Assembly (NCBI RefSeq): GCF_003545715.1
Contig: NZ_QVNU01000001.1
Span: forward strand, 1,481,962-1,545,961
DNA: 64,000 bases
DNA from: Taibaiella koreensis
Lineage (GTDB): Bacteria; Bacteroidota; Bacteroidia; Chitinophagales; Chitinophagaceae
Direction of reading: 5' to 3'
Part shown: in pieces, positions 26,856-34,192 of the stretch
How positions within the stretch are numbered: the stretch's first letter is position 1
Layout: the number at the start of each line of letters is the position of its first letter
Made by a program: the position numbers and the translations under genes
Notes under the pieces: model-generated
The model's input: only the letters and a program-made list of their open reading frames with translations
What the model was told of the DNA's origin: nothing
Database searches by the model: none

Positions 26856-27752
26856 CTATATCTTTTCGTTTACGGGTAATGCTGCCAGTATACATTGCAG
26901 GCTTTCCGTTTCGGATCCGGTCAGGGGCTGCAGCGGGCTGCGCAGGTAACCGCTTTCGACCCCCATCAGCTTCAGGCCCTGGTGGATGGTCCTCGGTAAC
27001 CCTTTGGCGACAACGAATTGTAATAACTCGCTTTGCCGGTAAAACAAAGTACGGGCTTCGTCCAGGTCATTAGCTTGTATCGCCTGGTATAGTGCAAGAT
27101 TCAGCTCAGGTATCAGGTTGGGCGCCGCCGTACACCAGCCCGTAGCGCCTGCCGCAAAAGCCGCCAGGGCCAATGGGTTTGAACCGTTATAAAAGGCGAC
27201 TTCCTCACCGAGCATGCGACGCAGGTAATGCATACGTTGCACATCGCCGGTGCTTTCTTTGATCATAGTGATATTGGGTATTTCCAATAGTCGTTTCAGC
27301 AGTTGCGGCGACATGTCCAGCCCGCCTGTGGCCGGGTTGTTATAAGCCATGATCGGAATGGAAATAGCAGCGGCTACCTGGTCATAATGCTTCATTATCT
27401 CCTCGTCGGTAAGCTTCCAGTAGCTCATTGGCAGGATCATGACCGCATCGGCGCCGGCGCGCTCTGCAAACCGGGCATAGCGTATCGTCTGGGCCATGGT
27501 CAGGTGAGAAACACCGATGAGCGTGGGGATGCGGCGATCTACCTGGGTTATTGCCGCCAGGATAAGAGCCTCCTTTTCCTCATCGTTAAGATAAGGCAGT
27601 ACACCGGTGCTGCCCAATGGCGCGATGCCTTGTACGCCGGATCCGACCAGCCTTTCCACCAGTTGCCGGAACAAAGGAATGTCGACCTGCTCTGAAGCAT
27701 CGAACGGCGTGATGGGATAAGCGATCACGCCTTTAAACGGAACATGTTTCAT
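26856..27752 (-). CDS. dihydrodipicolinate synthase family aldolase/lyase
   Basis: 298 residues, the usual length for the DapA/N-acetylneuraminate lyase family. Motifs seen are GSTGV (47-51), the catalytic tyrosine in YNNP (Y137) and the Schiff-base lysine in MIKESTGD (K165). The family condenses or cleaves pyruvate-containing substrates through the lysine. The sequence does not reveal whether this one makes dihydrodipicolinate or acts on another keto acid; its place after a cupin and near a MocR regulator favours a catabolic lyase rather than the housekeeping DapA. It starts 44 nt after the cupin gene. Confidence 0.85.
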   Translation of the reverse strand: MKHVPFKGVIAYPITPFDASEQVDIPLFRQLVERLVGSGVQGIAPLGSTGVLPYLNDEEKEALILAAITQVDRRIPTLIGVSHLTMAQTIRYARFAERAGADAVMILPMSYWKLTDEEIMKHYDQVAAAISIPIMAYNNPATGGLDMSPQLLKRLLEIPNITMIKESTGDVQRMHYLRRMLGEEVAFYNGSNPLALAAFAAGATGWCTAAPNLIPELNLALYQAIQANDLDEARTLFYRQSELLQFVVAKGLPRTIHQGLKLMGVESGYLRSPLQPLTGSETESLQCILAALPVNEKI

Positions 27753-27796
27753 TGTTGAACGATTTAATGTTTGTGAAAATGAGTGCGTAGCATGGG

Positions 27797-28258
27797 CTAC
27801 AGATCGCGGCCTTCCTCTTCTCTTAAAGCTACGCCCAGGTTCTGGAGCTGGGGCGCATTTTCGCAGGCAATGTAGCGTGCCGGCTCACTATCGCTGGTAT
27901 TCTGATGCCTGTGCCAGGCCCAGGAAGGAATATAGACAGCGTCGCCGGCTTCCCATTCGACACGTTCGTCTTCTACCTCCGTCCATCCTTTTCCTTCGAG
28001 TACAAACAGTACGGTCTCGTAAGTGTGACGATGCCGGTTGGTCAGCTGACCGGGTAAGAGGCCGCCGATGGTCATGCTTACATTTTTACTGGGAAGGTCG
28101 ACGAAGAAGACGGGGTGCTTTCTTTCGGTAGAGAATTGATCATGTTCTCCGGCCTGCTCTACCTTGCGGTGAATGAGTTTTCCGGGCTTAACGAACCGGG
28201 GGCGTGCAAAGGTTTCGTGAAAGTCCTTTGAGCTGAACTGCTTTTCCTTAGTTTCCAT
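27797..28258 (-). CDS. cupin-domain protein
   Basis: 153 residues. Cupin motif 1 is HRHTYE (H76, H78, E81) and motif 2 is GDAVYIPSWAWHRHQN (H116 as metal ligand). The fold therefore binds a metal and may be an isomerase, dioxygenase or sensor. The N-terminal 45 residues are charged and unassigned. It is the first gene of a two-gene operon with the DapA-like gene, and has a perfect -7 box upstream. No signal peptide. Confidence 0.8.
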   Translation of the reverse strand: METKEKQFSSKDFHETFARPRFVKPGKLIHRKVEQAGEHDQFSTERKHPVFFVDLPSKNVSMTIGGLLPGQLTNRHRHTYETVLFVLEGKGWTEVEDERVEWEAGDAVYIPSWAWHRHQNTSDSEPARYIACENAPQLQNLGVALREEEGRDL

Positions 28259-28298
28259 TTTTGCTTGATATTTTTAACGTCCTTGCAGGATTGCGATA

Positions 28299-28306
28299 CA
28301 AAAGTA
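28299..28306 (-). promoter_or_regulatory. -7 box of the cupin-DapA operon
   Basis: The minus strand reads TACTTTTG, a perfect TAnnTTTG match, ending 40 nt before the cupin ATG. Confidence 0.5.
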
Positions 28307-28312
28307 TTTCCC

Positions 28313-28333
28313 TTATGGACTACCTTTATGACT
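28313..28333. repeat. short direct repeat in the MocR/cupin intergenic space
   Basis: TTATGGACT (28313-28321) and TTATGACT (28326-28333) repeat with a 13-nt period, between the divergent cupin and MocR genes. MocR regulators often bind direct repeats, so this is a candidate operator. Confidence 0.35.
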
Positions 28334-28360
28334 CAGTTTTAACATAAATACCTGGTCCAG

Positions 28361-29784
28361 ATGCTCAGACCCTGGAAATTAGAAATACAGCTGGACGGTC
28401 AATCGGATAAGGCCATCTATCTCCAGATCGCCGACGCGGTGATTGCTGCGATCCGCACGGGCCGGTTAAAAGGCGGAGATGCCCTGCCGGGCGGCCGGCA
28501 GCTGGCGGCCTTACTCCATGTTAACCGGAATACCATAGTAGAGGCCCTGAATGTGCTGCAGCAGGAGGAGTGGATCGTCGCTATACCACGCAGGGGCGTC
28601 TTTGTAGCAGAAGCCCTGCCCCGCCTGCCGCAGGCTAAGGGTAAAACCAGCCCTCGCCGGCCAAACCCTCAGCCGGAGAAGCATCCCGGCATGATCGTGT
28701 TCGACGATGGGCATCCCGATAGCAAAATTGCCCCGGTAGCCGGTTTGGCACGGGCCTATCGCCAACTGTTCCAGCAACAGGCCCGCTGGCAGATGATGGG
28801 TTATAGTGAAGCCACCGGCACACCGGCGTTCCGTATGGCTATGGCCCAAATGCTGAACCAGCAAAGAGGGATGCGGCTGGACCAAGATCAGCTGTGCATT
28901 ACCCGGGGAAGCCAGATGGCGCTCTATCTGGCAGCGCACAGCCTGCTGGAAAAGGAGATTATGTCCTGGTCGAAGACCCCGGCTACCGTCCTGCATGGGA
29001 AGTCTTCACGCAGGCCGGGGCCCGGCTGTTGCCGGTAGCCCTGGATGGGGAAGGTATTTCGGTAGCAGTGGTCGAACGGTTGCTGAAGCGACACAAGCGG
29101 ATCAAAGCCCTGTATCTTACACCGCATCATCAGTATCCCACCACGGTTACCCTGAGCCTGCAGCGGCGATTGGCGCTGGTAGCGCTCTCACAGCAATATG
29201 GGCTTACCATCATTGAAGATGATTATGATAATGAGTTTCATTTCGGCTATCGTCCGGTCTTGCCTTTGTCCAGCTTCGCCGGGATGGAACGGTATCTGTA
29301 TATCGGTACTTTGAGCAAGATCGTCGCACCCGCATTGCGTATCGGTTACCTGGCCGGAGACCCGAGGTTAGTTGCCCGGGCCGGTGTACTACGCAAGCTT
29401 ATCGATGTACAGGGCGACAACATCATGGAACAAGCGGTACAGCAGTTGATACAGGATGGTACCCTGAGAAAGCACCTGAGAAAGGCGACCGCTTATTATC
29501 AATCCAGGAGGGACTTGTGCGGAACGCTGATAGCGCATTACCTGGAGGATATTGCGACATGCACTTTGCCTGAGGGTGGCCTGGCCTGCTGGCTGCAGTT
29601 CAGAGAAGGCATAGATATGTCATCATTACACAAGCGATTGCTGAATAAAGGTGTGTCTGTTATTCCTGCTTCCCGTTTCGACTTCAGGGGCCGGTATATT
29701 CCGGCGATGCGCCTGGGCTATGGTTCTCTGGCTGCGGCCGATCTTGAAGAAGGGATCAGAATGATGGCCCGTCTGGTACGCTGA
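28361..29784 (+). pseudogene. MocR-type regulator (GntR HTH plus aminotransferase), frameshifted
   Basis: A winged-helix GntR domain (about residues 18-75: LKGGDALPGGRQLAALLHVN, NRNTIVEALNVLQQEEW) is fused to a class I/II aminotransferase-like domain that should bind pyridoxal phosphate via the lysine in YIGTLSKIVAPALRIGYL. The frame breaks at the run GGAAAAGG near 28948-28955: the first frame reads to SLLEK, and the sequence continues in the -1 frame from 28954 as GDYVLVEDPGYRP. A single missing base explains it. The remaining frame is intact to 29784. It is divergent from the cupin-DapA operon, its probable target. It is either a recent pseudogene or a sequencing error. Confidence 0.8.
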
Positions 29785-29810
29785 GTGTTTTGAACAAAAG
29801 CTTGTATCAG

Positions 29811-29858
29811 GACATATCCGGAAACACCCATAGTGACATTGTCGGGAAATGCCCTTAG
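29811..29858 (+). repeat. imperfect tandem direct repeat upstream of the hydrolase
   Basis: Two copies, 29811-29833 and 29835-29858, share the pattern GACAT...TC.GGAAA..CCC.TAG. They lie about 40 nt upstream of the -7 box at 29899, a typical place for an activator site. Confidence 0.4.
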
Positions 29859-29898
29859 AATGTCAGGTTCAACCCCTCTCGTTTGATGCCGGCATCGT

Positions 29899-29906
29899 TA
29901 CTTTTG
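29899..29906 (+). promoter_or_regulatory. -7 box of the alpha/beta hydrolase
   Basis: TACTTTTG, a perfect TAnnTTTG match, ends 69 nt before the start codon at 29976. Confidence 0.5.
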
Positions 29907-29975
29907 TAAAAAAGCAGGGCAACTGAACGGGCTGTTCCCGGGCTGCCTGAGGATAACTTAAACCTAAACAACATA

Positions 29976-30776
29976 ATGATGCAAGAAGCGATAACGGCTG
30001 CTTATGCGCCGGTGAACGGGATCAGTATGTATTACGAGATCCACGGCAGTGGCGATATACCTCTGGTGCTGATCCATGGCGGCGGCTCGACCATCGATAC
30101 TACTTTTGGTGAAATACTACCGTTGCTCGCGGCGCAGGGAAAAGTAATCGCCGTGGAGATGCAGGCACATGGCCGCAGCTCCGATCGTGAGGCGCCCGAA
30201 AGCTTTGAACAGGATGCGGCCGATATTATAGGTCTGCTCGATCATCTGGGCGTAACAAAGGCCAATATACTGGGTTTTAGCGATGGTGGCTGTACCGCGC
30301 TGGAGCTGGGACATAGCTATCCCGGCCGTGTGCATAAGCTGATTGCGATCTCCTGCAACTATCTCAGATCCGGGATGATCGACGGTTTTTTTGAAGGCCT
30401 CGGGAAGGCAACGCTGAACGACATGCCCGAAATGTTCCGTAATGCCTTCCTGGAACTGACGCCGGATAGGAACCGTTTGCAGACAATGTTTGAAAAAGAT
30501 GTAACGCGGCGGCTTCAGTTCAGGGATAGGGACGACGACTATATCAGCAGTATCCAGGCGCCAGCTTTCATTATGGCCAGCGACAAAGATGTGATCAGGC
30601 TGGAACATATCGTTAGGATAGCGCGTCTGCTTCCCGATAGCCGGCTGGTGATATTGCCCGGACTGCATGGATCTGTGCTGGGCGCCATCGAATCGGGGCC
30701 CGTAGCGCAAGCGCCGGAAGGAAAGACACTTCCCGCGATCACTGCCGGAATGATCGCCGCCTTTCTGCAGGAATGA
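29976..30776 (+). CDS. alpha/beta hydrolase
   Basis: 266 residues, no signal peptide. The hydrolase landmarks are the oxyanion turn HGGG (H34-G37), the nucleophile elbow GFSDGG (S102), an acid in SDKDVI (D205 or D203) and the catalytic histidine H231 in GLHGS. The family includes esterases, lactonases and haloperoxidases; the substrate is not evident. The start is one of two adjacent ATGs (29976 or 29979). It stands alone, with a tandem repeat and a -7 box upstream. Confidence 0.85.
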   Translation: MMQEAITAAYAPVNGISMYYEIHGSGDIPLVLIHGGGSTIDTTFGEILPLLAAQGKVIAVEMQAHGRSSDREAPESFEQDAADIIGLLDHLGVTKANILGFSDGGCTALELGHSYPGRVHKLIAISCNYLRSGMIDGFFEGLGKATLNDMPEMFRNAFLELTPDRNRLQTMFEKDVTRRLQFRDRDDDYISSIQAPAFIMASDKDVIRLEHIVRIARLLPDSRLVILPGLHGSVLGAIESGPVAQAPEGKTLPAITAGMIAAFLQE

Positions 30777-30983
30777 TGATGTTACAGATATTGTTGCCGT
30801 ACATTTCCTGTGCCAGTATCTGCCAGGTGATTAAAGCAATTTGGGAACAGTTTGGCGCCGCCCTTACTCCAATTCCGGGTCCCTGCCCATTTTAAGGTCA
30901 TATTTTTCTGAAGATCTGATTTTGCCGATAAGCCGGCTTAGCTGTTCCTCGATATTGCCATCCTGGCTTTTATTTCGGAGCAA

Positions 30984-31010
30984 CAAAAAGCCCCTAAAGA
31001 AATAGGGGCT
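30984..31010 (-). terminator. intrinsic terminator of the small gene at 30994
   Basis: On the minus strand AGCCCCTA-N6-TAGGGGCT is followed by TTTTTG. The stop codon of the gene lies inside the stem. The following 30777-30983 holds a short minus-strand frame (IEEQLSRLIGKIRSSEKYDL) without a convincing start. Confidence 0.75.
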
Positions 31011-31317
31011 TGCTGCATACTGGTATCGTTTGGTTGGCTGTGTTTCGTCTTTGTTCAAATAAATATCCCGGGAGAATAAGGCCTGGGTACCCCTGCTTGC
31101 GAAGCTGCTGTTTAAAGGCTTCAACTGCGACTTCTACGTCTGTCATCATGCCGGCAGGAATAGATAGCGTCAGCGACCGTCCGTGCCAGTCGAGCGTACA
31201 TTCATAGTGCATACCGTCCTGCCGGGGACGATAACGCCAGGTGAAACGGATGAAATCCAACGCGATCCAGGACTTGAATACTGTTCTGATCTTACCGGCC
31301 AGTTCATTCTGTTTCAT
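30994..31317 (-). CDS. small protein of unknown function
   Basis: 107 residues. The sequence is basic and amphipathic (KIRTVFKSWIALDFIRFTWR, MTDVEVAVEAFKQQLRKQGY) and has no signal peptide or membrane helix. No family was recognised. The last dozen residues (NQTIPVCSKPLFL) are encoded by the terminator stem and probably are not conserved. The gene is isolated, with the response regulator ending 92 nt upstream of its start. Confidence 0.55.
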   Translation of the reverse strand: MKQNELAGKIRTVFKSWIALDFIRFTWRYRPRQDGMHYECTLDWHGRSLTLSIPAGMMTDVEVAVEAFKQQLRKQGYPGLILPGYLFEQRRNTANQTIPVCSKPLFL

Positions 31318-31409
31318 ATTTTAGAAATAAACAAAAACCGTGCCAATTTTTTAGAATTCAAAGGGCTGTTGGGCCGGCGTGCTTTTCCGGTGGCATTTGT
31401 TGTCGCCCG

Positions 31410-32048
31410 TTATTGCGCCAGGCCCAGTTTCAAGGCCTTTTTGACGAGCACGGCGGTGTTTTCCGCATCGAGCTTCAGCATGATATTGTTACGGTAATTC
31501 TTAACGGTTCCCGGACTGAGAAAAAGCTTTGCTCCGATCTCTGCAGCGGTATAGCCATCCACGATCAGTTGCAGGACCTCCTTTTCCCGTAGGGTGAGCG
31601 CCGTTTTGGAGAAGCCGGAAGCGCGGTGCTGCTGGTTCATTTTCCCGATCTTCTCCTGCATTTCCGTTTCGATAAAAGTCCCGCCTTCATACACGGTTTT
31701 GATAGCGGCTATAAGGGTTTCCGTTTCCGCCGTTTTCAGGATATAGCCCTTTGCGCCTCTCCTGAACATATTGTTGGCATAAAGCGCGCTGTCAAAATTG
31801 GTGAGCACGAGCACCTTTATCCCCGGATATTTCTTAAGGATGACAGGCAATAGCTCATCGCCGGTAATATCGGGCATTTGAATATCGAGCAGCAGCACAT
31901 CAGGTGCATGGCCTTCGAGACCAGCCATGAGCGCCTCACCGGTAGCATAATGCCCTATCAGGCAAATATCCTGGTGATAAACCAATACCCGTTGCAACCC
32001 GTCGATCACGATCGGGTGGTCGTCTGCAATAATGAGGTTGATCGTCAT
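31410..32048 (-). CDS. NarL/FixJ-type response regulator
   Basis: 212 residues. Receiver domain with D9-D10, phospho-acceptor D55 (LLLDIQMPD), LVLTN and YILKT. The output domain is LuxR-type (LTLREKEVLQLIVDGYTAAE, GTVKNYRNNIMLKL). It starts 14 nt after the kinase stop and forms a cognate pair with it. It is clearly paralogous to the regulator at 22976. Nearby T9SS genes are plausible targets. Confidence 0.92.
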   Translation of the reverse strand: MTINLIIADDHPIVIDGLQRVLVYHQDICLIGHYATGEALMAGLEGHAPDVLLLDIQMPDITGDELLPVILKKYPGIKVLVLTNFDSALYANNMFRRGAKGYILKTAETETLIAAIKTVYEGGTFIETEMQEKIGKMNQQHRASGFSKTALTLREKEVLQLIVDGYTAAEIGAKLFLSPGTVKNYRNNIMLKLDAENTAVLVKKALKLGLAQ

Positions 32049-32062
32049 AAAAATTGCCTGAA

Positions 32063-34048
32063 TTAAAGATGTTCCAGTTTATCCGAATCGAATTGCAGCT
32101 GTACTATCGTGCCCCTTCCCCTGGTCGAATCGATCAGGAGATTGCCATGGAGAGCTGCCACCCGGGCTTGTATATTTTCCAGGCCGCTGCCATAGGAAGC
32201 TTCGGTATGGTCAAATCCTTTCCCGTTATCCTCTACCGTAATGCCCAGTATATTCTCATGCAAGATGATCTGTATGGCAGCATAGCTCGCTTCAGCATGC
32301 TTTAATATATTCTGCAGCAGCTCCTGGACGATACGGTAGAGGAACAGCTCGGCCGATTTCTTCAGGACTATAGGAACATGATATTGAAACTCCAGCTGAA
32401 GGTTGTTGTGATTGTGCTGTTCACAGTAGATCAGCAAGGCCTCCTTCAGATTTCTCCTGTTCAAAGCATCGGGCATCAGGTTATGGGCCGTTCTGCGTAC
32501 TTCCGAAGCCGTTCCCGAGATCATGCCGGTAATCCGTTGCAGCGTCGCAGCCGCCTGTAAGGCCGGATACTCTTCTTTGAAGACGGCTATATTCATTTTG
32601 ATCGAGGCGAGCATGCCGCCGATACCGTCGTGCAATTCCCTGGCGATACGTATCCGTTCCTTTTCTTCACCATCCATCATGGCCTTCAGCTGGTTGATCT
32701 CCTGTCCCCGTTCCAGGTTGAGCAACCTTTGTGAAAAAAAACGTTGCTTATGCTTATTGATCCGGTACAGCAGGAGTACGATCGCCATCAGGAACAGCGT
32801 GCCGCAGGCAATAAGGATGATCCATTGATTCTTCTGCCGGATCTCGGCAAGCTGTTTATTGATGCGGAGCTCTTTTTCGACCAGGGATTTATCTTTCTGC
32901 GCCGTCTGGTACCGTATTTCGAGCTGATTGAGGTTCTGCCGGGTATTCTGGTTGTCTATACTGTCGTGGAGCCTTGTATAAGTATTCTGAAACGCCAGCG
33001 CCTGCCGGTAAGCGCCGGTACGCTCGTATAATTGGGCCAGTATCCGGCTGTTCTCCATCTGTTCCCTTGCTATCCCGAGCGTCGATGTTTCCTTGAACGA
33101 TTGCAACAGGTAAGTTTCCGCCCGCTTGTAGCGCTGCAGGTCAAAATAAACCCTTCCCAGCAGGGAGGTGGTGAGATTCCGGTACCGCGGGTCCACATCG
33201 CCCTTCAGGCTTGTAGCTTGCTGTAGATAGGTAAGGGCTTCAGCATACCGCTTTTGCTCATGCCTTGCGCCGGCCAGGTTATTCAAAGCCAGGTACTGCC
33301 ATTGAATGTAATGATGCGCCTGGGCAATGTTTAAGGCTCGCTGAAGGTTGGCAACGCTCTGATCCAGGCTATCCATGTTCCGGTAGGCGCTGCCCTTGTT
33401 GATGAGGATAAGTGTTAGCAGGCGGGTATTGCCTGCCTTTTGGGCCGCAACTTCGGCTTTCAGCAGGTAGCCGATTGCCTTGGTGTAATCGCCGGCCGAG
33501 CTCAGCACGCTGCTGAGGTTGGTATAGAATGTCGGTAATGCTGACCGGATCGGATAGGCGGCATTTTTTTCCACAACCGCAATAGCCTGGTAGTAATACA
33601 GAAGAGAAGAATCGAGCTTACCTATGCGCTGGTAACGATTGCCCATGCTATTATACACTACAGGAAGCAGCGCCTCCATATGGTTGGCCTGTGCTTGTGC
33701 CAGCATCTCCTTCATGGCTTCGAATGCCTCGGCATACTGCCCCCGGCTATTGTAAATCGTAATGCTATTGGCAAAGGCCTCTGAAGCTACCGAGGGCATT
33801 TTTTGTGAAAGCGCCCGGCCAATCACCCGGCGAAGTAATTGTATGGCTTTTTCAGGATCGTCGTGCGAAATGTTCACAGCTGCGGTGATGTTGTTACCGA
33901 ACGCGATACTATCCCTGAACCGGAGGGCTGGGGCAGCGCGCGATATATCCTGCGGCAGGGGAAAGACCTGTGCCGAAAGGGTTGAAGCGCCGATCAGCAG
34001 CAATAGCAGTAACAGGAAAGGAGGGACTTGCCGGCGATGGAGCAGCAT
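32063..34048 (-). CDS. TPR-containing sensor histidine kinase (paralog)
   Basis: 661 residues from the ATG at 34048, which starts a good signal peptide (MLLHRRQVPPFLLLLLLLIG...SAQ). Tetratricopeptide repeats cover about residues 60-390 (VYNSMGNRYQRIGKLDSSLL). One membrane helix follows (WIILIACGTLFLMAIVLLLY). The HisKA_3 region has the acceptor H473 (IARELHDGIG). The ATPase domain has IVQELLQNILKHAEAS and VEDNGKGF. The order matches the kinase at 20990. It is divergent from the SBBP-repeat T9SS gene, 144 nt away, so the two may share control. Confidence 0.88.
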   Translation of the reverse strand: MLLHRRQVPPFLLLLLLLIGASTLSAQVFPLPQDISRAAPALRFRDSIAFGNNITAAVNISHDDPEKAIQLLRRVIGRALSQKMPSVASEAFANSITIYNSRGQYAEAFEAMKEMLAQAQANHMEALLPVVYNSMGNRYQRIGKLDSSLLYYYQAIAVVEKNAAYPIRSALPTFYTNLSSVLSSAGDYTKAIGYLLKAEVAAQKAGNTRLLTLILINKGSAYRNMDSLDQSVANLQRALNIAQAHHYIQWQYLALNNLAGARHEQKRYAEALTYLQQATSLKGDVDPRYRNLTTSLLGRVYFDLQRYKRAETYLLQSFKETSTLGIAREQMENSRILAQLYERTGAYRQALAFQNTYTRLHDSIDNQNTRQNLNQLEIRYQTAQKDKSLVEKELRINKQLAEIRQKNQWIILIACGTLFLMAIVLLLYRINKHKQRFFSQRLLNLERGQEINQLKAMMDGEEKERIRIARELHDGIGGMLASIKMNIAVFKEEYPALQAAATLQRITGMISGTASEVRRTAHNLMPDALNRRNLKEALLIYCEQHNHNNLQLEFQYHVPIVLKKSAELFLYRIVQELLQNILKHAEASYAAIQIILHENILGITVEDNGKGFDHTEASYGSGLENIQARVAALHGNLLIDSTRGRGTIVQLQFDSDKLEHL

Positions 34049-34192
34049 AACGATAGAAATTGATATTAATTTATACAGAATGTATCTTTTGGCACTAACA
34101 CAGAGAGAACAAAAAGACAATCTTTGATCCTGATTCAAACGGCAAATGATCCATCACCATCAATTTGCGCCATAAACTTAAATAAAAATAGG

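Noticed and set aside
28946-28957. Programmed -1 frameshift in the MocR gene
   Set aside because: The local sequence does not form a canonical X-XXY-YYZ slippery heptamer and no stimulating hairpin was evident, so a simple indel is more likely.
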